Assembly: GCA_002483445.1 (NCBI GenBank) | Contig: DLHY01000086.1 | Span: 1-64,000, forward strand | Source of the DNA: Blastocatellia bacterium UBA7656 | GTDB lineage: Bacteria; Acidobacteriota; Blastocatellia; UBA7656 | DNA length: 64,000 bases | Direction of reading: 5' to 3' | In this document: positions 24,871 through 33,625 of the stretch, one piece after another | Numbering within the stretch: the first letter of the stretch is position 1 | Layout of the letters: the number at the start of each line of letters is the position of its first letter | The notes under the pieces: model-generated | Databases searched by the model: none | The model's input: only the letters and a program-made list of their open reading frames with translations | What the model was told of the DNA's origin: nothing | Translations under genes and position numbers: made by a program

Positions 24871-25671
24871 ATGGATATGAAATTGCTTGAGAGCAAATTC
24901 CTCAGACTTGGCGCGCGTGTTGCGGTCGGAGAGCATGTAAATCGTTTTCGCTCTCCTGCTCCCTTTACAGTTGACGTGCGCGAAGATGGAAAGGGTGAAT
25001 ACTTCGATCTTCGAATCAACCCTTCTGTTGAGGTTGAATTTGAAGTCATCGACCTTCGCCCCGATCTTCGACACCTGTTGTTGCTGGCTCGCAACGGGTC
25101 GCAGAAAGAAAAATTCCTCTGCGGCCACGACGAGCGACACTGGTTCGTCGCCGCTGTTCCGGGCGCAGCCGTGTCAACGGTCAATACAGCGATGCTCGCG
25201 CTGAAACCGCGAGCGGTGAGAGCAGAAGAGACGCGACTGAAGTTGAAAACGAAAGATCAATTTCGTCGAAGAAACGCCGCTTTCGTTCGACAGGGCGAGT
25301 GGTTCTTCATCCCCGCGCCTGATTTGCGAGTGGATGAAAAACTCATCCTGCGAAACGAGCCTCTCAGCCGCGGAACGGGCAGCAAGCCGCACGTCTGTGA
25401 ACAGGTCTTCAGAAGGATCGGCATCGCCGTCTACGTCTGCCGCCAGCATCCGTATGGGCTGACGGAGAAGGAGTATCGAGAACAACTCAAGGATTTTCCT
25501 CACACTCGAAACTACGACTGGCGTATGATGCAACGCAGTGCGGTGGTTTATGCGCGAGGTCGAGTCTCGCACTCTGATCACAAGACCGTTTATCTCGGCG
25601 TGTGGCACAGGGTCTTGATGAACACTGAAAACGAAGCGCCTTCGATGAGTCACGTCGTGTTTCTCGATTGA
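24871..25671 (+). CDS. Unknown protein following the RNA ligase
   Basis: A 266-residue soluble protein with no signal peptide, membrane segment or family I recognise. It is rich in Arg and aromatic residues. The first half is a beta-rich segment (GEYFDLRINPSVEVEFEVIDLRPDLRHLLLL), and the second half carries HVCEQVF, YVCRQHPYGL and HSDHKTVYLG, with His and Cys residues that could bind metal or nucleic acid. It is on the array strand, 59 bases after tRNA-Gly(UCC), and is probably part of the same island. An RNA-binding or RNA-processing role is a guess from position. Confidence 0.65.
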   Translation: MDMKLLESKFLRLGARVAVGEHVNRFRSPAPFTVDVREDGKGEYFDLRINPSVEVEFEVIDLRPDLRHLLLLARNGSQKEKFLCGHDERHWFVAAVPGAAVSTVNTAMLALKPRAVRAEETRLKLKTKDQFRRRNAAFVRQGEWFFIPAPDLRVDEKLILRNEPLSRGTGSKPHVCEQVFRRIGIAVYVCRQHPYGLTEKEYREQLKDFPHTRNYDWRMMQRSAVVYARGRVSHSDHKTVYLGVWHRVLMNTENEAPSMSHVVFLD

Positions 25672-25770
25672 AGACGCAACGTAGAAGCAGGAGCATGTCG
25701 GCCTGGGTTTCGCCTCCATGCTCCTGTTTCAAAATCGCTCACGGAATCATCAAAGAAAGGAGTTGACAGG

Positions 25771-25852
25771 TAGAATAGTCTGGCAGCCTGTTCACGACCT
25801 GAAAGTATGAAGATATGAGAACCCGCAGGCTGGCAGCCTGCTGTACATTTTC
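25771..25852. repeat. REP-like inverted pair
   Basis: TCTGGCAGCCTGTTC and GCAGGCTGGCAGCCTGC between the unknown gene and the HNH gene. Member of the dispersed family. Confidence 0.75.
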
Positions 25853-25869
25853 GAAGGAGGCGCGAGTTA

Positions 25870-26412
25870 ATGAGTAGAAATGTTTTGTTGTTGAATGCGT
25901 CGTATGAGCCGCTTGGAATAATCGGCATCCCTCGCGCCATCCGATTGGTGTGGAAAGGCGTGGCGGAAACCATCGAGTTCGACGGCGACCGTGTGCTTCG
26001 CTCTCCGCGCTTCACGTTTCCCGCGCCGTCAGTCGTCAGGCTCATCGCCTACATCGATGTGCGCGGCAGGCAGGGGCGCGCGGCGGGTCAGCGATCCCGC
26101 ATATTGATGCGCGACCGCTATCGCTGCCAGTACTGCGGCAGAAAAGGCACCTCGTTCGATCTCACTCTCGATCACATTCTGCCTCGCTCGCGCGGAGGCG
26201 AGACGTTGCCTGAAAACCTCTGCGCCGCATGTCAGGCGTGCAATAACCGCAAGAGCGACCGCACGCCTGAAGAGGCAAGGATGCCTCTGCTTTCCAACCC
26301 TGCGGCGCTTCGCTACGGGCTTGATCGCGCGGCGGTTTATCACGCCGCAGAGTCTCGCCCGGAGTGGCGCAAGTATCTCTTCCTCGACGACGCAAGGGCA
26401 ATCAGCGCGTGA
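25870..26412 (+). CDS. HNH endonuclease-family protein
   Basis: A 180-residue protein with a zinc-stabilised HNH domain in its second half: CQYCG, then LDHILPRSRGG (the catalytic His segment), then NLCAACQACNNRKSDRTPEEA (second Cys pair and final Asn/His part). The N-terminal half (VLLLNASYEPLGI, AIRLVWKGVAE) is the conserved lead-in of a widespread chromosomal HNH family. The target is unknown. Start at ATG 25870 behind GAAGGAGGCG. It directly follows the tRNA island but belongs to a common family, so a link is uncertain. Confidence 0.88.
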   Translation: MSRNVLLLNASYEPLGIIGIPRAIRLVWKGVAETIEFDGDRVLRSPRFTFPAPSVVRLIAYIDVRGRQGRAAGQRSRILMRDRYRCQYCGRKGTSFDLTLDHILPRSRGGETLPENLCAACQACNNRKSDRTPEEARMPLLSNPAALRYGLDRAAVYHAAESRPEWRKYLFLDDARAISA

Positions 26413-26526
26413 TGCCCTTTCCGGTCAGCCGTCGCGCACCCTTCCCTCCAGCGCGGCGGTTGACCGGCGCGGCGGGGACTGTGCTGTGATACAATCCAGC
26501 AACCCCCGTTTCGAGGAGAGAGCATA

Positions 26527-29115
26527 ATGGCCGCAATTGAATTCACACTCAACGGAACTTCTCGAAGCGTAGAAATCGAAGACGGACGATCTTTGATGGA
26601 ATCGCTTCGCGAGGATTTCAATCTGATTTCGCTCAAAGACGGTTGCAGCCCGCAGGGTCAATGCGGCTGCTGCACTGTCATCGTAGACGGTCGCGCCGTC
26701 GTGTCTTGCGCGATGCCAGCGCGCAACGTCGCGGGCAAATCGGTGCTGACGATAGAAGGCTTCAGCGAGCGCGAGCGCGAGGCATTCGCTGAAAGCTTCA
26801 CTGCCTGCGGCGGCCTGCAATGCGGATTCTGCACTCCCGGCATAGTCGCCCGCGCAAAGAATCTGATCGATAAAAATCCCGATCCTTCGCGCGATGAAAT
26901 CAATCGATTGCTCAGTATGCACCACTGCCGATGCACGGGCTATGTCAAGATCGTCGATTCGATCCAACAGGCGGCAGCGACGCTCAAGGGCGACGCGGCG
27001 ATTGAAATCGATAAGACCGGGCGAGTGGGAAAAAGCTCTCCGCGTTATGAAGCGCGCGAATTGGTTCTGGGCGAGCGGCCTTACATCGATGATATGAAAT
27101 TCCCGAATATGCTGCACGGAGCCGTACTGCTTTCGCCTCACCCTCGCGCATTGGTCAAACACATCGACACCGCCAAAGCGAAAGCCATTGAGGGCGTGAT
27201 GGCCATCGTCACAGCAGCAGACACGCCGGGTGAAAGATATCAGGGACTCATCTACAAGGACTGGCCCATCTTCGTCGCTGAAGGCGAAGAGACCCGCTAT
27301 GTCGGAGACGTGATCGCGGCAGTCGCCGCCGTGGATCGTCGAACTGCGCGCCGAGCGGTTGAAGCTATCGAAGTCGATTATGAAATTCTCGAACCCGTCA
27401 CCGACACGGAAGAGGCTCTCAGAGCCGATTCTCCGAAGATTCACAAAAAGGGAAACCTTCTGAGCAAGTCCGAAATCCGTCGCGGCAACGTTGATGAGGC
27501 TTTGAAAAATTCGGCTCACGTCATCACCGACACGTTTCAGACTCAGTTCATTGAGCATCTCTTCCTTGAACCCGAATCGTGCATTGCGATGCCTGAAGGC
27601 GACGGGTTGCGGGTTTACACTCAGGGGCAGGGCGTGTTCGATGATCGACGTCAGATCGCGTCATTTATGGGAATGCCGCAGGAAAAAGTTTTCGTCACAC
27701 TCGTCACCAACGGCGGCGCATTCGGCGGCAAGGAGGATATGAGCATTCAGGCTCAGACCGCGCTTCTGGCTCGCGTCACCGAAAGCCCGGTCAAACTGAC
27801 TTTGAGCCGCGAAGAAAGTTTGCGACTTCATCCCAAACGCCATCCGATAAAGATGACTTACACAATCGGCTGCGACGCTGAGGGCCGCATCACCGCCGTG
27901 CGAGCTAGAATGATCGGCGACAAAGGCGCTTATGCGTCGGTCGGCTCGAAAGTGCTTGAACGCGCAGCTGGTCATTGCACAGGGCCTTACCGCGTCGATA
28001 ACGTCGATGTCCAGTCGCTCGCTGTCTACACCAACAATCCGCCGTGCGGAGCTATGCGCGGATTCGGAGCGAATCAGGCGGCGTTTGCAATCGAATCGCT
28101 CCTCGATATGCTGGCCGAACGTGTCGGCATCGATGGATGGGAGATTCGCTATCGAAACGCGCTCGACATAGGCGACCGCTTCTGCACGGGCCAGCAGCTT
28201 GAATCGAGCGTCGGGATAAGGAAAACCCTCGAAGCCGTGCGCGACATTTATCGAAGCGAAAAGTATGCAGGCATCGCGTGCGGCATCAAGAATGTCGGAA
28301 TAGGAAACGGATTGCCCGAATACGGCAAAGCGATGATCGAGATCGAAGCCGATGGCGCGGCGAACATCTACACAGGTTTTACCGAGATGGGTCAGGGACT
28401 TTTCACGATCCTCGTGCAGACCGCGTGCGAAGAGACGGGACTTCCGCCGACGGCTTTCAACCGCGTTGAAGCAAGCACCAAATATGACCTGGATTGCGGG
28501 CAGACGACAGCTTCGCGGGCGACGTTTTTGGGATGTCGCGCAGTGCAGGAAGCTGCATGGAAACTCAAGGCTGATCTCAACGGCGGGCAGATGAGCGATC
28601 TTGCGGGCCGGACTTATTACGGCGAGGTGAAGATCGATGATACGACTTCGCTCGAATCGAAGACAGAAAAACCCAAGACGCATTTCGCTTATGGCTTCGC
28701 CACGCAGGTCGTGATTTTGGATGACGAAGGGCGAATAAAGAAAGTAGTCGCCGCGCACGATGTCGGGCGGGTGATGAATCCCGCGTTGCTCGAAGGCCAG
28801 CTTGAAGGTTCGATTCACATGGGATTGGGTTATGCGCTGACTGAAGAATTCAGAGTCGAGCGGGGAGTGCCGCAGACGATGACGATGAATTCTGTAGGAC
28901 TCGTCAGAGCGCGTCACATGCCGGAAGTGGAATTGATAATGATCGAGGATCGCCACCCTGATGGGCCTTATGGCGCGAAGGGTGTAGGCGAGATAGGTCT
29001 GGTGCCGACAGCCCCGGCTGTTGCGAACGCGCTTTGTAAATTCGATGGCATCAGGAGATTTTCTTTGCCGATGAAAGACTCACCCGCAGCGAGAGCGATT
29101 CGCGGAGGGAGATAG
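26527..29115 (+). CDS. Fused 2Fe-2S/molybdopterin hydroxylase, selenium-dependent XDH-like
   Basis: An 862-residue single-chain molybdenum hydroxylase. The N-terminal 150 residues carry both 2Fe-2S clusters: a plant-ferredoxin-type GQCGCCTV and the helical CGFCTPG...CRCTGY. From about residue 165 to the end is the xanthine dehydrogenase/aldehyde oxidase molybdopterin domain, with GGAFGGKED, AMRGFGANQ, FTEMGQG and the catalytic Glu region GAKGVGEIG. The FAD domain is missing. This exact 2Fe-2S plus Mo fusion of about 850 residues is the layout of the family annotated as selenium-dependent xanthine dehydrogenase, where selenium is a labile Mo ligand and not selenocysteine. The substrate is probably a purine or N-heterocycle. 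It is six bases upstream of the AAA gene. Confidence 0.82.
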   Translation: MAAIEFTLNGTSRSVEIEDGRSLMESLREDFNLISLKDGCSPQGQCGCCTVIVDGRAVVSCAMPARNVAGKSVLTIEGFSEREREAFAESFTACGGLQCGFCTPGIVARAKNLIDKNPDPSRDEINRLLSMHHCRCTGYVKIVDSIQQAAATLKGDAAIEIDKTGRVGKSSPRYEARELVLGERPYIDDMKFPNMLHGAVLLSPHPRALVKHIDTAKAKAIEGVMAIVTAADTPGERYQGLIYKDWPIFVAEGEETRYVGDVIAAVAAVDRRTARRAVEAIEVDYEILEPVTDTEEALRADSPKIHKKGNLLSKSEIRRGNVDEALKNSAHVITDTFQTQFIEHLFLEPESCIAMPEGDGLRVYTQGQGVFDDRRQIASFMGMPQEKVFVTLVTNGGAFGGKEDMSIQAQTALLARVTESPVKLTLSREESLRLHPKRHPIKMTYTIGCDAEGRITAVRARMIGDKGAYASVGSKVLERAAGHCTGPYRVDNVDVQSLAVYTNNPPCGAMRGFGANQAAFAIESLLDMLAERVGIDGWEIRYRNALDIGDRFCTGQQLESSVGIRKTLEAVRDIYRSEKYAGIACGIKNVGIGNGLPEYGKAMIEIEADGAANIYTGFTEMGQGLFTILVQTACEETGLPPTAFNRVEASTKYDLDCGQTTASRATFLGCRAVQEAAWKLKADLNGGQMSDLAGRTYYGEVKIDDTTSLESKTEKPKTHFAYGFATQVVILDDEGRIKKVVAAHDVGRVMNPALLEGQLEGSIHMGLGYALTEEFRVERGVPQTMTMNSVGLVRARHMPEVELIMIEDRHPDGPYGAKGVGEIGLVPTAPAVANALCKFDGIRRFSLPMKDSPAARAIRGGR

Positions 29116-29121
29116 GAAGCG

Positions 29122-30345
29122 ATGGAAGGCAAGAGATTGATTAAGTCGATTCGTCTGAAGAACCTTCTTTCATTCGGGAGCAAAGGCGAAGAGATCGAGC
29201 TTGAGCCGTTGAATGTGCTGATAGGACGAAACGCTTCGGGCAAGTCGAATTTGATTGATAGTATCGGCTTGTTGCACAAAGCACCCACGAATTTTGCAAG
29301 CACAATCCGCGAGGGCGGAGGTATTAGCGAGTGGCTTTGGAAGGGTGCTGAACCAAATCCTGTGGCTGAGATTGAAATAGATATCGGACATCCTGAAGAA
29401 GAATCATCGCTTCAACATAAAATCTCCTTCACAAGAGTTGGCCAAAGATTGGAGATCGTAGAAGAGTTCATAGATTACGAGTATTCCATCGATGCTGATA
29501 ATATGGCGACTACCCAAATTTACCGTTATCAAGGCGGTAAAGTAGAACTTTTCGGTCAAATTATTTCTGAAGAAAATATTAAGTTTTCGGTAGCAGCAGA
29601 GATGTTTGGCCATAAAGGGCTACCTAAAGACCTATTGTCGAAAGTGAATGAATCTGTATTATCCAAATTAAAACTCCCAAGCCAATATCCTGATATAGCT
29701 TATCTAGCAATAATGCTTGAACAAATCAAAATATATAAGCATTGGGATACTGAGCGGAATTCATCATTGAGAAGACCTCAAAGTGTTGACTTACCGGATG
29801 ACTTTCTTCTGGAGGATGCTAGTAATCTCGGCTTGGTACTCAATGATCTTCATCTTAAACGCGCCAATAAAAAAATCGTTAATAACTTGAAAGAATTCTA
29901 TAACGAGGTTGAAGATTACTCGACCAAAATTCAAGGAGGCACTGTACAAATCTTCATTCACGAAGAAGGACTCTCTCAGCCCATCCCCGCAACTCGCTTG
30001 TCAGACGGAACGCTTCGCTATCTTTGCCTGCTCACGATTCTTTGTCATCCGTCGCCGCCGCCGCTCATCTGCATCGAAGAGCCGGAGCTTGGTCTTCATC
30101 CCGATGTGCTGCACACTGTCGCCAAACTTCTCATCGAAGCTTCGCAGCGCACACAACTGATCGTCACAACGCACTCTGATATTCTTGTCGACGCGCTCAG
30201 CGAAACGCCCGAAGCAATCCTCGTATGCGAACGTGATATTGATGGAACTCACTTTCGCCGTCTTGATCGTGATGTTCTCAAAGAGTGGCTTGAGAAATAC
30301 ACTCTCGGCGAACTCTGGCGGATGGGCGAGATTGGGGCGGTCTGA
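29122..30345 (+). CDS. AAA ATPase of an AAA/DUF4276 pair
   Basis: A 407-residue RecF/SMC-type ATPase (AAA_15/AAA_21). Walker A is GRNASGKSN near residue 32. Near the C-terminus lie the signature-like RLSDGTLRYL, Walker B LICIEEPELGLHP and the H-loop VTTHSD. The middle (about 29450-29950) is clearly more AT-rich than the ends. Its stop codon overlaps the ATG of the DUF4276 gene by one base, so the two are translationally coupled. ATPase/Toprim-like pairs of this kind occur in OLD, PARIS and AbiL-like phage defence; the present pair is most like AAA+DUF4276. Confidence 0.85.
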   Translation: MEGKRLIKSIRLKNLLSFGSKGEEIELEPLNVLIGRNASGKSNLIDSIGLLHKAPTNFASTIREGGGISEWLWKGAEPNPVAEIEIDIGHPEEESSLQHKISFTRVGQRLEIVEEFIDYEYSIDADNMATTQIYRYQGGKVELFGQIISEENIKFSVAAEMFGHKGLPKDLLSKVNESVLSKLKLPSQYPDIAYLAIMLEQIKIYKHWDTERNSSLRRPQSVDLPDDFLLEDASNLGLVLNDLHLKRANKKIVNNLKEFYNEVEDYSTKIQGGTVQIFIHEEGLSQPIPATRLSDGTLRYLCLLTILCHPSPPPLICIEEPELGLHPDVLHTVAKLLIEASQRTQLIVTTHSDILVDALSETPEAILVCERDIDGTHFRRLDRDVLKEWLEKYTLGELWRMGEIGAV

Positions 30346-30962
30346 TGGCGCAAGAGATTCGCGTTTATGTCGAAGGCGGCGGCGACTGGAAGGAGAATAA
30401 AGCGCGGCTTCGTCAGGGATTCAATGAGTTCCTGAAAAGCATTGTCAGGCTTGCCCGCGGAAAGAGAATCCGGTGGGAGATCATCGCCTGCGGCTCTCGC
30501 CAGTGGGCCTTCGATGCGTTTCAAACCGCGCTTCGAACCCATCCCAACGCATTCAATGTGCTGCTTGTCGATTCTGAAGGCCCAGTAAAATCAGAACCTC
30601 GCAAGCATCTCAAGGAACGAGACGGATGGGACTTGAGCAAAGTTGATGATGAGCAGTGCCATCTTATGGTTCAGGTCATGGAATCCTGGTTCATCGCAGA
30701 CATCGCTGCTCTTCAAAAATACTTCGGCAAGAGATTCCATTCGAAGTCGATTCCGAAGAATCCCAATGTTGAGCAAATTGACAAGAAAGAGGTTGAAGCT
30801 TTTTTGAAAGATTCTACGCGAAAGAGGAACAAGAAAGGGTATGACAAGGATCGGGATGGCTCCAACCTCCTCAAGCTCATCGATCCCGCTAAAGTCCAAA
30901 ACGCCGCGCCGCATTGCAAACGACTCTTTATCACTCTTCGGCAAAAAATCGATCAGCAATAA
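30345..30962 (+). CDS. DUF4276 protein (Toprim-like partner)
   Basis: A 205-residue protein matching DUF4276: YVEGGGD at the N-terminus, LLVDSEGP in the centre and MVQVMESWFIADIAALQKYFG. The Glu and Asp residues of the first two motifs suggest a metal-binding Toprim-like nuclease site. It starts on the last base of the upstream ATPase stop codon. Such pairs are found near defence genes, where the ATPase senses and the Toprim-like partner acts as effector; this is inferred here. Confidence 0.82.
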   Translation: MAQEIRVYVEGGGDWKENKARLRQGFNEFLKSIVRLARGKRIRWEIIACGSRQWAFDAFQTALRTHPNAFNVLLVDSEGPVKSEPRKHLKERDGWDLSKVDDEQCHLMVQVMESWFIADIAALQKYFGKRFHSKSIPKNPNVEQIDKKEVEAFLKDSTRKRNKKGYDKDRDGSNLLKLIDPAKVQNAAPHCKRLFITLRQKIDQQ

Positions 30963-31057
30963 CTCTCGGCTGCTCGCAAAATTTTTCGCCTCGAAGTAAT
31001 TCATGATTTCGAAATCGCTGCCAGCCCCTCTCTTAGAAAATTGATCTAGCCTTCATC

Positions 31058-31088
31058 CGACCACCGACCACCGACCACCGACCACCGC
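31058..31088. repeat. GACCACC tandem repeat
   Basis: Four tandem copies of CGACCAC upstream of the radical-SAM gene, related to the array repeat at 20135. Confidence 0.7.
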
Positions 31089-31131
31089 AGAGTTGCTCAT
31101 CACACTCTGAAGCCTTACGATAGAAAGAACG

Positions 31132-32583
31132 ATGAAGCTGAAAAATCATCAAGGATCGATTCTCCTAGTGTCGTGCTACGAGCTTGGGCATCAGCCCGCA
31201 GGCATCGCCTTCGCTGCAGGGTTTCTTCATCGCGCGGGATACTCGACTACGGCGATGGATGTTTCAGTAGAAGGATTCGACACGGAAAAAATAAAACGCG
31301 CCCGCTTCGTCGGCATATCAGTTCCGATGCATACGGCTCTGCGACTCGGCGCGCGAGTGGCTCAGGAAATAAGACTACTCAACCCCGCTTGCCATATATG
31401 CTTTTATGGGATGTATGCCTCGCTCAACTCCGATTATCTGCTCGCGGAGGTTGCCGATTCCATAATCGGCGGAGAGGTGGAACAATCGCTCCTCGATTTA
31501 ATCAAAGCGATTGACGCGGGCCGCGCTACAGATCTGGCCGGAGTGACGACACGAAATAAAAAGTCGCTGCCGGTGCTTGAGCGATTGAACTTCGCCGCGC
31601 CTGATCGAAACGCTCTCCCGTCGCTTGATCGATATGCGAAGCTCAGTTTCAAAGGCGAAGAGCGGCTTGCCGGATATGTGGAAGCGAGCCGAGGGTGCCT
31701 GCATCACTGCGCGCATTGCCCGATCCCGTCTGTCTACGACGGACGATTTTTCGCCGTGCCGCGCGATATTGTTCTGGAAGACATTCGCGGACTCGTTGAA
31801 CAGGGAGCGCGTCACATCACCTTCGGCGATGCGGATTTACTCAACGGGCCGACTCATTCTCTGCGCATCACTAGCGCGATGCATGAAGAATTCCCTGATC
31901 TCACTTTCGATTTCACCGCGAAGGTCGAGCATCTTATCAAGCACAAGGATCTGTTTTCTGATTTCGCTCGCTCAGGGTGCGTCTTCGTCGTCTCTGCGGT
32001 CGAGTCTCTGAGCGACACTGTGCTTTCCCGTCTCGATAAAGGCCACACGCGAGATGATATCTATGAAGCTCTCCGAATAGTCGGCGGCGCAGGTGTGGCT
32101 TTTCGCCCGTCGTTCGTCGCTTTCACTCCGTGGACGACTATTGACGACTATATCGATATGCTTGAGTTCGTCGAGGCGAATGATCTGATCGATCACGTAG
32201 ACGCCGTGCAGTATTCGATTCGATTGCTCGTGCCGCCGGGATCGCTTCTGCTATCGCACGCGGATGCTCAGACGTGGATCGGGCCTTTGCATCAGGAGTC
32301 GTTCACTTATGAGTGGCGCCACGCGGACGCGCGGATGGATGAGCTTCACAAAGAAGTCAGTCAGGCGGTCGAGATAGCGGCGACGAGAAACGAAGATGCA
32401 GTGGAAACTTTTTATCGTGTGCGCGAGATGGCTTATGCTGTGATGGGAGACGCGCCGCCTGTGCGACTGAAAGAGATTTCGCCTCTGCGTCTGCGCCCGC
32501 CGCGCTTGACCGAAGCATGGTTTTGCTGAGCGGAGCCGACGCGGGACCAGTTCGGCCCCCTCGAAAAAAAATCAGGCGTTTGA
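31132..32583 (+). CDS. B12-binding/radical SAM selenoprotein, CUAEP tail (UGA at 32527-32529)
   Basis: A 483-residue protein if the UGA is read as selenocysteine. Residues 1-130 form a B12-binding-like Rossmann domain. The radical SAM cluster motif is C189-LHH-C193-AH-C196, followed by a TIM-barrel part. The frame reaches TEAWFC and then UGA; reading on gives Ala-Glu-Pro and 14 further residues to a second stop at 32581. Cys-Sec-Ala-Glu-Pro is the tail for which the CUAEP/CCAEP-tail radical SAM family is named, where some members have Cys in place of Sec. A bSECIS-like hairpin lies just after the UGA. The chemistry of the family is unknown; the tail may hold a metal or be redox-active. An annotation that stops at 32529 would lose the tail. 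Confidence 0.88.
32543..32558 (+). promoter_or_regulatory. Candidate bSECIS hairpin of the radical SAM gene
   Basis: GGG-A-CC pairs with GG-CCC (one bulged A) around the loop AGUUC, whose second base is G. The loop lies 20-24 bases after the UGA, the expected spacing. An alternative stem, GCCGA/UCGGC, is also possible. Confidence 0.55.
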
Positions 32584-32716
32584 GCTTGGAGCTTTGCTCT
32601 CTCGATAGTTTATAATCACGGCTGCAATAATAAAGGTAGAGCAAGCTGTATGGTCTTTGAATAAATGATGCGACCACGATCATTCCCCAACGATTTACTT
32701 TTGAAGGGGTAAAAAC

Positions 32717-32796
32717 CGTAGAGACACAGAGACGCAGAGCAGGCGCGGAGACTTCTCTGCGTAAACTCTGCGCCTCTGCGTCTCTGCGGTTAGACA
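32717..32796. repeat. CAGAGACGCAGAG inverted repeat
   Basis: CAGAGACGCAGAG at 32727-32739 and its exact complement at 32774-32786. The 358 bases between the radical-SAM stop (32583) and the Nfu start (32942) hold this element and no recognisable gene. Confidence 0.8.
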
Positions 32797-32941
32797 GCCT
32801 CACGCAATGGAGCCGATGAATTATTCCGGAGATTCCCAACCTGATCGTGGTTCTATTAAATTCTCAAAAGACCATTCAACTTGCTATGTTTCAGGTTTCG
32901 CGATGATGAGTTTCAGCGACTCATTACAGGGAGGAAAAATC

Positions 32942-33529
32942 ATGTCAGCATCGATGGAGATAAGAATCAGGGCCGATGTCGACCCGCAGGACGTAAACAT
33001 CTGCCGGTTCACGGTTGATCGCCCAGTTCACGAGGGCAGCGGCACGTTCACCAGCCAGAAAGAAGCTGCAGGAAGCGTGGCTGAAAATATCTTTCGCATT
33101 CCCGGCATCGCGAAAGTCGAAGTCAACGACAACGTGGTCGCCGTTACTCAGGCAGGCAGCGAGGACTGGCGGCAGATAGGAAAGCGGATCGGCTCGGCCA
33201 TTCGCACTTTTATCAATCCGCCTCCGCCTGTCGCTGAAGGCCAGTTGCTCTCCGCTGAACAGTTGAGAGTGCGCATTCAGCAGGTATTCGACGAGCAGAT
33301 AAATCCGGGAGTGGCGTCTCACGGCGGATTCGTCGAACTGCTCGACGTTCAGGACGACAACCTCTACATTCGCATGGGCGGAGGATGCCAGGGCTGCGGC
33401 GCGGCGGATGTCACTCTGAAGATGGGGATCGAGCGACTGATCCGCGAAAGCGTGCCGCAGGTGCGCGAGATATTCGACACGACGGATCACGCATCAGGAC
33501 AGAATCCTTTCTACGCTCCGTCGAAGTAA
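32942..33529 (+). CDS. Nfu/NifU-like iron-sulfur scaffold protein
   Basis: A 195-residue Fe-S carrier. The N-terminal Nfu-type domain (about 1-90: CRFTVDRPVHEGSGTF, IPGIAKVEV) is followed by a NifU C-terminal domain with the cluster-binding CxxC in GGCQGCGAADVTLK. It accepts clusters and passes them to target proteins in the cytoplasm. Start at ATG 32942 behind GGGAGG; the longer open frame has no domain. Confidence 0.9.
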   Translation: MSASMEIRIRADVDPQDVNICRFTVDRPVHEGSGTFTSQKEAAGSVAENIFRIPGIAKVEVNDNVVAVTQAGSEDWRQIGKRIGSAIRTFINPPPPVAEGQLLSAEQLRVRIQQVFDEQINPGVASHGGFVELLDVQDDNLYIRMGGGCQGCGAADVTLKMGIERLIRESVPQVREIFDTTDHASGQNPFYAPSK

Positions 33530-33539
33530 TGCCGTTTCT

Positions 33540-33621
33540 TGTCTTTCGTCCCTTGTCCTTTGTTTCGGTCTCTGGTACTAATCGGGCCTGATGCAGAGAA
33601 CCAGGGACGAAGGACGAACCT
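33540..33621. repeat. Inverted GTCCTTTGTC/GACGAAGGAC repeat
   Basis: TTTCGTCCCTTGTCCTTTG and CCAGGGACGAAGGACGAAC form an imperfect inverted pair before the transporter gene. A sister copy lies at 53035-53103 before pssA. Confidence 0.7.
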
Positions 33622-33625
33622 ATTG

